A stretch of DNA of 8,051 bases, taken from assembly GCA_030601605.1 (NCBI GenBank), contig JAUVTI010000083.1, forward strand, positions 1-8,051. Reading direction: 5' to 3'. The notes beneath the pieces were generated by a model. The model did not search any database and was not told the origin of the DNA. It saw only the letters and a list, made by a program, of their open reading frames with translations. This stretch comes from Gemmatimonadales bacterium. GTDB taxonomy: Bacteria > Gemmatimonadota > Gemmatimonadetes > Gemmatimonadales > GWC2-71-9. A program made the position numbers and the translations under genes. Position 1 is the stretch's first letter, and every line of letters starts with the position of its first letter. Below are positions 1 to 7,341 of the stretch, piece after piece.

Positions 1-2148
1 GAGGCGCGGCCCGGCGCGGGCGACGCGATCGCGCTGCGCGCCGCGCGGCCGGTCGGCAGCGAGGGCGAGCCGCCGCTCGCCGCGCCCCCCCCCGTGCTCT
101 GTTCTGCGTTCGCGGTGGCGGGGGCACCTGCCGGCTCGGGCTCCGCGCCGCTGTCCGTCAGCGGTTTCGCGCGGCTGCGGCCGGCTCGCGGGCCGGCGCG
201 CCCGGGCGACTGGGACGGGGCCGCGTATCTTCGCGGCCAGGGGGCGGCCGCGTGGATCACGCCGGCGCATCTGGTGTGCACCGAGCCCGCGGCAGCGAAG
301 GGATCCCGGTCGCCGGCCGAAGGTGCGCGCCTGCTGCGGGCTGCGGTCACGAGGTCCGCAAGGTCCGCGAGACGTCGCGTGGCGATCCATGTCCAGCGCG
401 CGATGGGAGGCAGAGAAGGGCGGTTCGCGGCGACGTTTCTGCTCGGGCGCCGGGCGCTGCGCGCATCTGACGGCGTGGGGAACGATGGCCTCGCCGCGCT
501 CTTGCAGCGGGCTGGCGTCGGGCACCTCTTCGCGGTGAGCGGGCTCCACGTGGGGCTGCTCGGCGTGTGTCTCGTCACCGGGCTGAGCCTTGCGCGCCTG
601 AATGCGCAGGCGCGCTGGCTCGCGTTGGCGTTGCTGCTTCCGGCGTACGCGGCGCTGGTTGGAGAGAGCACCTCGGTCGTCCGCGCCGCGGCAGGCGGGT
701 CGCTCTGGTGTGTCGTGCGCGCGGCGGGCAGACGCGCGAGCTCCAGCAGTCTGCTTGTCATGGTTCTCGCCGGCACCTTGTGGGCCCACCCCGGGGCGTG
801 GCGCCAGGCCGGCTGTCAGCTGTCGTACCTCGTCGCCGCAGCGCTCATCGGGATTTCCGGAGGGAAAGGGCGCGGACATCGCGTGGCTTTCGTCCTCACC
901 GCGCAGGCTGTCGCCTGGCCCCTCGTCATGGCCCACAACGGATGGGGGAGTCCGGTCTTCTTGCTCAGCAACGCACTGCTCATTCCGCTGGCGGCCATCT
1001 TCTTGCCCGTGGTTCTCGTGGGCCTGCTCGTCTCCCAGATCCCCGCGTTCCCTGGGGATGTCGCCCTCGCCCCGGCCCAGGCACTGGCGACAGGATTCCT
1101 TCTGCTGGCCGAGCAGCTGGCATGGGTCTGCGACCGGACCTCGGTGGGGGCGGGTGCTCTGGGTCCGGGGCCAGGCGCCTACGAGCTGGTGGGTGTCGCG
1201 GCCGCCTTCGTGGCGGTGGGCGTCTGCCACTGCCATCGTGTGCGCGCGGCGTACCGCGCCACGGCGGCGGTGGGAATCGCGGCCGTATTCACCTGGGTGG
1301 CATGCGCAGCGGAGATCCCGGCGATCCTGCTACTCGACGTTGGCCAGGGCGAGTCCTGGGTCTGCCTGTGGAAGGAGGAGACCTGGGTTGTGGACGTGGG
1401 TCCGGAGAGTCGACGGAAGAGGAACGACGGGGGAGCGGTCGGCGCGGCCCTCCGGCAGTATGGCCGCCGGCGCATCGATCGGCTCTTCCTGACCCATGAC
1501 GACACCGACCACGTGGGCGGTCTGGCGGCATTCGCGGAATCGGGTATCGCCGTGTCCCGCGTCCATGTCCCGTGGGGTCGGCCTCTCACCCCCCGAACCG
1601 CGGCTCACCTCGCGTCAGGTGCGCGAGGCGCACCGATCGTTCCCCTGGCACGCGGGGACAGGCTGTACACGACGGGGGCGTCGCTCACGGTCCTCCACCC
1701 CCCCCGGTCGGAGGCGGCACTTGAGTTGCGCGAAGACAATGCCGCAGCGCTTGCGCTGCGGATCGACACCGGGGCATTCGCGCTCCTGATCGCATCGGAC
1801 GCGCCCGGAACGATCCAGGAGGAATGGATCGCGGCGCACCTGTCCGTGCAGGCCGATCTGGTGAGTGCGGCGCACCATGGCAGTGGCGGATCGACGCCGC
1901 TTGCTTTCCTGCGCGCTGCGCGGCCCCGCGTGCTGCTGGTCTCGGCAGGGCGCGGCAACCGTTTCGGACATCCCGACGAGCGCGTCCTGCGGGATGCCCT
2001 GCGCTGCGGGGCCGTGGTCCTCCGCACAGATCTGGATGGGACGATCGCGGTTTCCCGGACAGACGGCGCCGCGTGGCGAGCCGGCGGGTGGGTGTCGGGC
2101 GCGAGGGGCACCGCACAGGATCGTCCAGGCCGGTTGCACGGCGGCTGA
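1..2148 (+). CDS. comEC: ComEC/Rec2 family DNA internalization protein, 5' partial
   Basis: This is the inner-membrane channel protein that carries single-stranded DNA into the cytoplasm during natural transformation. The frame is open from base 1 without a stop, so the gene begins upstream; the GTG at 94 is only an internal candidate and is not preferred, because the end of the N-terminal soluble (DUF4131-like) region straddles it. Numbered from that GTG, residues about 125-400 form the competence domain with many hydrophobic helices. They contain the family hallmark HLFAVSGLHVGLL, with SGLH at 149-152. From about residue 410 a metallo-beta-lactamase-like domain follows: LLLDVGQGES, the metal-binding THDDTDH at 467-473, Asp569 in LLIASD, HHGS at 594-597 and a GHP motif with His626. 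These ligands look intact, so the nuclease-like domain may be active. The usual 'TGD' around the Asp reads 'ASD'. No other competence gene is visible. Family assignment is firm; natural competence of the host is not shown. Confidence 0.95.
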   Translation, partial: EARPGAGDAIALRAARPVGSEGEPPLAAPPPVLCSAFAVAGAPAGSGSAPLSVSGFARLRPARGPARPGDWDGAAYLRGQGAAAWITPAHLVCTEPAAAKGSRSPAEGARLLRAAVTRSARSARRRVAIHVQRAMGGREGRFAATFLLGRRALRASDGVGNDGLAALLQRAGVGHLFAVSGLHVGLLGVCLVTGLSLARLNAQARWLALALLLPAYAALVGESTSVVRAAAGGSLWCVVRAAGRRASSSSLLVMVLAGTLWAHPGAWRQAGCQLSYLVAAALIGISGGKGRGHRVAFVLTAQAVAWPLVMAHNGWGSPVFLLSNALLIPLAAIFLPVVLVGLLVSQIPAFPGDVALAPAQALATGFLLLAEQLAWVCDRTSVGAGALGPGPGAYELVGVAAAFVAVGVCHCHRVRAAYRATAAVGIAAVFTWVACAAEIPAILLLDVGQGESWVCLWKEETWVVDVGPESRRKRNDGGAVGAALRQYGRRRIDRLFLTHDDTDHVGGLAAFAESGIAVSRVHVPWGRPLTPRTAAHLASGARGAPIVPLARGDRLYTTGASLTVLHPPRSEAALELREDNAAALALRIDTGAFALLIASDAPGTIQEEWIAAHLSVQADLVSAAHHGSGGSTPLAFLRAARPRVLLVSAGRGNRFGHPDERVLRDALRCGAVVLRTDLDGTIAVSRTDGAAWRAGGWVSGARGTAQDRPGRLHGG

Positions 2149-2160
2149 CAGACGGCAAAC

Positions 2161-2190
2161 TTGAGGGACCCGGATGCGGCGTGCTATAAG
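2161..2190 (+). promoter_or_regulatory. Putative sigma70-type promoter for purC-purH
   Basis: In the 98-bp gap after comEC, TTGAGG (2161-2166) is followed 18 bases later by TATAAG (2185-2190), which matches five of six bases of the -10 consensus. Transcription would begin near 2197, leaving a leader of about 50 bases before purC. The stretch is AT-richer than its surroundings. TGCGGC (2175-2180) and GCCGCA (2200-2205) form a 6-bp inverted repeat that spans the -10 box; it could be an operator or chance. No purine riboswitch or PurR box was recognised. The -35 element is weak, so this is an inference from motif and position. Confidence 0.55.
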
Positions 2191-2246
2191 AGTGGATCAG
2201 CCGCAGGCCATACGATTCAGGACATGAGACTGCGCGGAGGGACCCG

Positions 2247-3182
2247 ATGATGCAGCCGACCCCCCCCCGACCCGCCGGAACCTGGACCGAGGCGTTCATG
2301 GGTCTCGAGAGCTTGGGGCTGCAGCCGAGCAGCCGGGGCAAGGTCCGGGAGATCGCAGAACTTGGCGAGCGCCTGCTCATCGTCGCCACCGATCGCATCT
2401 CCGCCTTCGACCTCGTCATGCCGAACGGAATCCCCGGGCGCGGTACGGTCCTGGGGCGCATCGCGGCCTTCTGGTTCCGGGGTTTCTCGGATCTACTGCC
2501 GACGCACTTCATCTCCAACGATCCGAACGATTTCCCCGAGCCGTTCAAGGGCCACGCCGCGGTGCTGAGCGGTCGGGCGATGCTGGTGCGCAGGGCCGAG
2601 CGGATCGAGGTCGAATGCATTGTCCGCGGCTACCTGGCCGGCTCCGGCTATGCGGACTATCGACAGAGTGGCGAGGTCAGCGGCGTCAAGCTGCCGGCCG
2701 GTTTGAAGGAGTTCGACCCACTTCCCGAGCCGATCTTCACGCCGACCACGAAGGCCGACGAGGGACACGACGAGCCGATGACGCCCGCAGAACTCGTGGC
2801 GGCCGTGGGCGCCGACCTTGCCGAGCAGCTCAAGCTCCTCAGCCTGGAGATCTACCGTCGCGGGGCCGAGTACGCGCGGCGGCGGGGTATCGTCGTCGCC
2901 GATACCAAGTTCGAGTTTGGCCACATCGACGGGAAGGTCACCCTGATCGACGAGGTACTGACCCCCGACTCCTCGCGCTTCTGGCCGGTCGAATCGGTGG
3001 GGTCCGGCAAGAAGCCGGTGAGCCTGGACAAACAGTTCCTGCGCGACTACCTCATCTCGATTCGTTGGGACCGCAAACCGCCGGCCCCCCGACTTCCCGA
3101 CGACGTGATCCAGAAGACCCAGGAACGATATCGTATAGCGGAGCGCCTGCTGACCGCGGGGGCCGCGCAACCCGTCTGGTAA
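2247..3182 (+). CDS. purC: Phosphoribosylaminoimidazole-succinocarboxamide (SAICAR) synthase
   Basis: This cytoplasmic enzyme of de novo purine synthesis joins CAIR and aspartate with ATP to give SAICAR. At 311 residues it is the longer, yeast Ade1-like form rather than the roughly 240-residue E. coli form. Conserved motifs appear in order: GKVREI (31-36, nucleotide-binding loop), ATDRISAFD (47-55), VRGYLAGSG (126-134), FTPTTKADEGHDEP (164-177) and the signature DTKFEFG (219-225), followed by LIDEVLTPDSSRFWP. The start is the first of two tandem ATGs; GGAGG at 2236-2240 sits 6 bases upstream, and the TWTEAFMGLESLGL segment at 12-25 fits the usual N-terminus. A later ATG at 2298 with GAGG five bases ahead is a less likely alternative. 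Codons 5-8 contain a run of nine C (2260-2268), a possible slippage site. purH follows after 24 bp, so the two are probably one operon. Confidence 0.97.
   Translation: MMQPTPPRPAGTWTEAFMGLESLGLQPSSRGKVREIAELGERLLIVATDRISAFDLVMPNGIPGRGTVLGRIAAFWFRGFSDLLPTHFISNDPNDFPEPFKGHAAVLSGRAMLVRRAERIEVECIVRGYLAGSGYADYRQSGEVSGVKLPAGLKEFDPLPEPIFTPTTKADEGHDEPMTPAELVAAVGADLAEQLKLLSLEIYRRGAEYARRRGIVVADTKFEFGHIDGKVTLIDEVLTPDSSRFWPVESVGSGKKPVSLDKQFLRDYLISIRWDRKPPAPRLPDDVIQKTQERYRIAERLLTAGAAQPVW
2260..2268 (+). repeat. C9 mononucleotide tract in the first codons of purC
   Basis: Nine consecutive C residues occupy codons 5-8 of purC (reading Thr-Pro-Pro-Arg). A one-base length change would shift the frame almost at the start and abolish the protein, unless translation began at the ATG at 2298. 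Another C9 run lies at 85-93 inside comEC and a C8 run at 1698-1705, also in comEC. In GC-rich genomes such runs arise easily, and they are also common sites of sequencing error. The tract is seen directly; any regulatory role is speculation. Confidence 0.9.
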
Positions 3183-3206
3183 CCCGCCCACGAAAGGACG
3201 CGATCG

Positions 3207-4757
3207 GTGATTGAGATCAAGCGTGCACTGCTATCGGTCTATGACAAGAAAGGCATCGTCGAATTCGGTCGCGTGCTGCACGGCCTGGGCATCGAGATGC
3301 TCTCGACCGGCGGAACGGCGCGGGCGCTCATAGAGGCGGGCCTTCCGGTGACCGCCCTCGAGCAGGTGACCGCGCTGCCCGAGCTGTTCGACGGTCGCGT
3401 CAAGACGCTCACGCCCCAGGTGCACGGTGGCCTGCTCATGCGCCGCGACGTCGCGGAGGATCGGAAGCAGGCGGAACAGCACGGCATCGTGCCCATCGAC
3501 CTGCTCTGCGTCAATCTGTACCCCTTTGCCGACACGGTGGCGAGCAAGGCGGACGACCGGGCGGCGTGTGTGGAGATGATTGACATCGGCGGCCCGGCAA
3601 TGATCCGCGCGGCCTCCAAGAACCACCGCCATGTCGTGGTGGTGACCGCGCCCGAGCAGTACGACGGCGTCGCCACTCAGCTCCGCGCCCGGAGCGGAGG
3701 GTTCGCCGAGAGGGATGCCGCTCAGCTGGCCGCCGAGGCGTTCGCCTTGACGGGGGCGTACGACGGAACGATCTCGCGTTACCTGTGGACCGGTGACGAG
3801 ATGCCGCGCCGCTGGGCTTGCGGCGGGTCGCTGCTGCAGCGTGTGCGCTACGGTGAGAACCCGCACCAGCGGGCCTCGTGCTACGTCGACGGGCCGGGAT
3901 TCTGGACCCAAACGAAGCAGCTCCAGGGCAAGGAGCTTTCCTACAACAACCTTGGCGACCTCTGGGCGGCCTGGGGTTGTCTCCAGGAGTTCTCCGATTG
4001 CGCGTGCGTGGTGATCAAGCACAGCACGCCATGCGGCGTGGCATTGGGGGCCACGCCGGCGGAGGCCTTCCAGCGCGCGCGCGACGGCGACGCACTCTCG
4101 GCATTCGGCGGCGTCGTGCTGTTCAACAGACCGGCGGACGAAGAGGTCGCACGCCTTCTCGCCGAGATGTTCCTGGAGGTCGTGGGAGCTCCCGAGTGGG
4201 ACGCGGGAGCGTCTCGAGTTCTCGCGAAGAAGAAGAAACTGCGCGTCCTGACGTTGCCCGAAGTGGGGACCGGCGGGCGGCAGCCGGGCGACACCTGGGC
4301 CTTCCGCTCCCTCGGCGAGGCGCTCCTCGTGCAAAGCCGCATGCCGGCGCACGGAGGATGCGGCGGATGGCGTTGCGTCACCGAGCGGGAGCCCTCGGCC
4401 GCGGAGCTGGCGGAGCTCGAGTTCGCCTGGCAGGTCGTGCGTCACGTGCGCTCCAACGCGATCGTCTTCTCGCGCGAAGGACAGACCATCGGCATCGGCT
4501 GCGGACAGACGAGCCGCATCGATGCCTGTGACGTGGCGCTCATGAAAGCCGCACGCGCCGAGCACTCCGTGGCGGATTCGGTCCTCGCGAGCGACGCGTT
4601 CTTCCCGTTCCGCGACGTGGTCGATCGCGCCGCGCAGGCGGGTGCGCGCGCCATCGTGGAGCCGGGGGGATCGCTCCGCGACAAGGAGAGCATTGCGGCG
4701 TGCAACGAGCACGGCATCACGATGCTCTTCACCGGCGAGCGCGTGTTCATGCACTAG
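3207..4757 (+). CDS. purH: Bifunctional AICAR formyltransferase / IMP cyclohydrolase
   Basis: PurH performs the last two steps of de novo purine synthesis: it formylates AICAR using 10-formyltetrahydrofolate, then closes the ring to IMP. The 516 residues match the usual length. The N-terminal cyclohydrolase domain (about 1-150) shows LLSVYDKKGI, STGGT (33-37), GRVKTLTPQVHGG (63-75, with the catalytic-type Lys66), NLYPF and IDIGGPAMIRAASKNH. The transferase domain shows RYGENPHQ (214-221), QGKELSYNN (240-248), the catalytic Lys271-His272 pair in IKHSTPCG, AFGGVV, SNAIV, GIGCGQTSRID, ASDAFFPF, EPGGSLRD and the terminal TGERVFMH. Two positions differ from the common motifs: KTLTP for KTLHP (Thr69), and KHSTPCG for KHANPCG. 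The start is GTG, with AAAGGA at 3193-3198 eight bases upstream. The gene ends with tandem TAG TAG stops (4755-4760). It is probably cotranscribed with purC. Confidence 0.97.
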   Translation: MIEIKRALLSVYDKKGIVEFGRVLHGLGIEMLSTGGTARALIEAGLPVTALEQVTALPELFDGRVKTLTPQVHGGLLMRRDVAEDRKQAEQHGIVPIDLLCVNLYPFADTVASKADDRAACVEMIDIGGPAMIRAASKNHRHVVVVTAPEQYDGVATQLRARSGGFAERDAAQLAAEAFALTGAYDGTISRYLWTGDEMPRRWACGGSLLQRVRYGENPHQRASCYVDGPGFWTQTKQLQGKELSYNNLGDLWAAWGCLQEFSDCACVVIKHSTPCGVALGATPAEAFQRARDGDALSAFGGVVLFNRPADEEVARLLAEMFLEVVGAPEWDAGASRVLAKKKKLRVLTLPEVGTGGRQPGDTWAFRSLGEALLVQSRMPAHGGCGGWRCVTEREPSAAELAELEFAWQVVRHVRSNAIVFSREGQTIGIGCGQTSRIDACDVALMKAARAEHSVADSVLASDAFFPFRDVVDRAAQAGARAIVEPGGSLRDKESIAACNEHGITMLFTGERVFMH

Positions 4758-4839
4758 TAGTCCGTGGCGGAAGTCAACCGGGGCGGCGAGCGGATATCTC
4801 ACGCCGCGGCCCACCCGCGAGAAGCCTAGGTCGGCTGCC

Positions 4840-4845
4840 GGAGGT
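4840..4845 (+). promoter_or_regulatory. Ribosome binding site fixing the GTG start at 4854
   Basis: GGAGGT lies 8 bases before the GTG at 4854 and is the best anti-SD match in the gap after purH. It supports the GTG start, which gives the protein a complete signal peptide. The rest of the 96-bp gap (4758-4853) holds no convincing promoter or terminator. A 6-bp inverted repeat, GCGGCG (4783-4788) with CGCCGC (4802-4807), is too weak to call a terminator. Confidence 0.75.
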
Positions 4846-4853
4846 GGCTCCTT

Positions 4854-7268
4854 GTGTCGCATCCCGTGTTGCGCGCCCTGCGCTTGCACCTACTCGCCGG
4901 CACGCGTCTGATCCTCGCGGTGGCTGCCGGTGCGGCCGTGCTGGGGGACCTTCCGTTTGCCGAGGCGAATGCGGAGGGCCGCTCTGCCCGGGACGCGGCG
5001 CGGGCCGACACGCTCCGGCGCGAGATGCGCCTGGCCCGCATGAGGCTCGATCCCCAGGTGATCCTGACGAGTGAGACGGCCTACGGGGAACATCTCACCC
5101 ATGCCCGTGACGCGCTGATTGCGGCGGACACGCTGACGAGCGAGTCGGCGCCGGCCGCCGGCCGTCTGCTGATGCACCTCCTGGCTGCGAGGGATCCGGT
5201 GGCCCTCGCTTGGATTGCAGAGCATTGGGCGTCGCGAGAGGCGGCCCTCGACCCGCGCGGAGAGGTCCGCTTCTGGGTCGGCCTCGCCGCCTATGACGAT
5301 GGCCGCTGGCGGGCTGCCGTTGGCTGCTTCCGCGGACGCATCGCACACCCCATGCGCGCACACGCCGACTGGCTCGCCGTCCGCGCGCTGGAGCGCATCG
5401 ACACCGCCGCCGCCGGCGCGGAGGCGCTCTCCCGGCTGCGCCGTTCTCCGTGGCACCCGTTCCGCGGGCTGCTCACCCTGCGAGCCGGCCGCTACCTTCT
5501 GGATCGTGGCAAGGAGGCGCAGCTCGCGCCGTCGCTCACGCGGTGGCTGCGTTCCGGGACCCTGCCCAGCTCCCACCGCGCGCGGGGACTCACCCAGCTG
5601 GCGGAGATCCACCGGCGCGCCGGGCGGTGGAACGCCTTCACCCGCGCCTTCATGGAGGCCGGCGCAGCGGGTGGCGCCTGGGTCGACGAGGCCGAGCTGC
5701 GAGCCGATCAGGCCGACACGATCCTCGTCCGGCTCGAGGGGTGGGCACCTGGACTCGTCCGCGACTGCCTGCTCAGTCTGATGCGGGTGCGTCCCGCGCG
5801 CGAGGCGCCGCGCACCTGGCGCGATCACGCCCACCGCGTGGAGGGCGAGGACAGCCTCGCCGTGGTGGAGGTGCTCCTCGGTGCCCTCTACCGCGCGGGC
5901 GAGGACGACATGGTCTTCTCCCTGGTGGCGGAGATCGCCGCGAGAGGATCCCCCCGCTCCCGGCAACACGCCCATCTCGTCGTCGGACGCATCTACCGGC
6001 GACGCGGGGACGTCGGGGCCCTCGTGCCGGCGTACCGCGCTGCCGCCGGCTGGGAGAGCGCATCCCTCGTCCCCGCCGGCGGGGAGCGCACCGCGGCCCA
6101 AGCGCTCTGGGAGCTCGCGCGCGAGTGGGAGGACGCCGGGGAGTGGGCGAGCGCAGCGGAGGCGTTCGCCCGCCTCGGGGACCGCTACCCGCGCGATGAA
6201 CGCAGCGGCGAGGCCGGCCTGCGAGAACTCCTCTGTCTCTACAGCGCGGGTGAGACCGGCGAGTCCCTGGAGCGTCTGGCGGGCATGTGCGCCTCCGCGC
6301 ACCCCCGCAAAGTGGGAGGCCCGTGCCTCTGGCACGCGCTGCTCGCGGACGGGGAGCAACGCGCGGCGCACCTCGCGGCGGCGGCCGCGGAGGAACGTCC
6401 GGGGTACTTCGCCCTGCGGGCGCGGGCGGCGCTGGACCAGCGGGCCGCGGGGCCCGCGAGCGGCTGTGACAGCGTGTTCTGGGCTGCATTGAACGCGGAG
6501 GTCCGCTCACCGGCCGCCTGGCAGTGGCCCGCAGCGCCGGCACGGGTGGCGCGTGACGAGGCGATCCGCCTCCTCCAGCGGGTGGACGATTCACCCGAAG
6601 GCGAGATCGGCGTCCTCCTGCGCGCGTTTGGCTATCGCGTCTGGGGCCGCGAATTCTGGTCGGCGATGCTGGGTTGGCGTTCCCTTGGCGACGGTGAAAG
6701 AGCCGCGCTCTACCGCGCCCTGGGCGACTTCCAGCGGGCGATCCTGATGGGGCTGCGGATCGCTCCCGCCGGGGCCGAATGCTACCCGGTGGCGTACGCC
6801 GAGGAGATCTGTGCCGCGGCGGAGCGCTTCACGTTCTCGCCGGCCCTCCTCCTCGCGGTGATGCGGCAGGAGTCGCTTCTCGAGCCGGCAGCGCGCTCCT
6901 CGGCGGGGGCGGTCGGTGTCATGCAGCTCTTGCCGGGCACCGCGGGGCGGCTCTCCCGCGAATTGGACCTGTGGCCCGTCGAACTCGAACGCCCGCGGGA
7001 CAACATCCTCCTGGGGAGCGCCCACCTGGCCGAGCTGCTGGACGAATTCGGCGGCGCCCTGCCGGCGGCCTTGGCGGCGTACAACGGCGGGCGCCAGAAC
7101 GCGATCCGCTGGCTGGCGATGGCCCGCCTGCCGGACGGTGGCGTCGACTGGGACGCCTTCATCGAGCGCATCACGTATGCCGAGACGCGCCGTTTCGTGA
7201 AGAGCGTCCTGATGCACTACTGGTACTACCTGCAGATCTATCCGCCGGAGGGGGCGGGTCGCGATTGA
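4854..7268 (+). CDS. Slt70-like soluble lytic murein transglycosylase
   Basis: This 804-residue exported enzyme is predicted to cleave the MurNAc-GlcNAc bond of peptidoglycan and leave 1,6-anhydroMurNAc ends, acting in the periplasm during wall turnover. Residues 1-40 resemble a signal peptide: Arg/His-rich start, hydrophobic core at about 19-31 and a possible cleavage after ANA (38-40). There is no lipobox. Residues about 45-640 are rich in Ala, Leu, Arg and Glu and read as helical, TPR-like repeats, as in the ring-shaped superhelical domain of Slt70. The catalytic SLT domain spans about 640-800: the likely catalytic Glu673 in VMRQES, then SSAGAVGVMQLLPGTA, NILLGSAHLAELL, AYNGG (742-746) and YAETRRFVKSVLMHYWYY. 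The key residues are intact. The middle region is too divergent to assign individual repeats by eye. The next gene is also an envelope gene, 73 bp downstream. Family is firm; the exact type within family 1 transglycosylases is inferred. Confidence 0.93.
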   Translation: MSHPVLRALRLHLLAGTRLILAVAAGAAVLGDLPFAEANAEGRSARDAARADTLRREMRLARMRLDPQVILTSETAYGEHLTHARDALIAADTLTSESAPAAGRLLMHLLAARDPVALAWIAEHWASREAALDPRGEVRFWVGLAAYDDGRWRAAVGCFRGRIAHPMRAHADWLAVRALERIDTAAAGAEALSRLRRSPWHPFRGLLTLRAGRYLLDRGKEAQLAPSLTRWLRSGTLPSSHRARGLTQLAEIHRRAGRWNAFTRAFMEAGAAGGAWVDEAELRADQADTILVRLEGWAPGLVRDCLLSLMRVRPAREAPRTWRDHAHRVEGEDSLAVVEVLLGALYRAGEDDMVFSLVAEIAARGSPRSRQHAHLVVGRIYRRRGDVGALVPAYRAAAGWESASLVPAGGERTAAQALWELAREWEDAGEWASAAEAFARLGDRYPRDERSGEAGLRELLCLYSAGETGESLERLAGMCASAHPRKVGGPCLWHALLADGEQRAAHLAAAAAEERPGYFALRARAALDQRAAGPASGCDSVFWAALNAEVRSPAAWQWPAAPARVARDEAIRLLQRVDDSPEGEIGVLLRAFGYRVWGREFWSAMLGWRSLGDGERAALYRALGDFQRAILMGLRIAPAGAECYPVAYAEEICAAAERFTFSPALLLAVMRQESLLEPAARSSAGAVGVMQLLPGTAGRLSRELDLWPVELERPRDNILLGSAHLAELLDEFGGALPAALAAYNGGRQNAIRWLAMARLPDGGVDWDAFIERITYAETRRFVKSVLMHYWYYLQIYPPEGAGRD

Positions 7269-7341
7269 CGTGCGGGCTCCGATTCGTCAGTGTTGCGGGG
7301 GTTGAGGCGGCCGGTGGAGCCGGGGGCCAAGGGAGGGTGCG

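Noticed and set aside
2151..2165. ACGGCAAACTTG-like sequence resembling half of an E. coli PurR operator
   Set aside because: It has an inserted base relative to ACGCAAAC and no matching second half, so it does not qualify as a PurR site.
1685..2620. A 311-codon minus-strand open frame spanning the comEC end and the purC start
   Set aside because: It runs across two real genes and their promoter gap, shows low-complexity Arg/Pro/Ser composition and has no family motif; it is a composition artefact.
4773..4800. Possible promoter with GTCAAC and GATATC before the transglycosylase gene
   Set aside because: Neither hexamer resembles a sigma70 element well; the spacing and matches are no better than chance.
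3231..4889. A 552-codon open frame on the minus strand covering purH
   Set aside because: It is longer than purH itself, but it lies wholly opposite a gene with unmistakable motifs. Its predicted protein is rich in Arg, His, Ala and Gly without recognisable domains, and strong G/C at third codon positions explains the lack of stops.
4890..6371. A 493-codon minus-strand open frame opposite the transglycosylase
   Set aside because: The + strand protein has a signal peptide, a good ribosome binding site and a complete SLT domain, while the antisense product shows no recognisable domain.
7275..7321. Inverted repeat GGCTCC / GGAGCC in the gap between the transglycosylase and the lipid kinase
   Set aside because: Only six pairs with a loop of about 35 bases and no T-tract; too weak for a terminator in GC-rich DNA.
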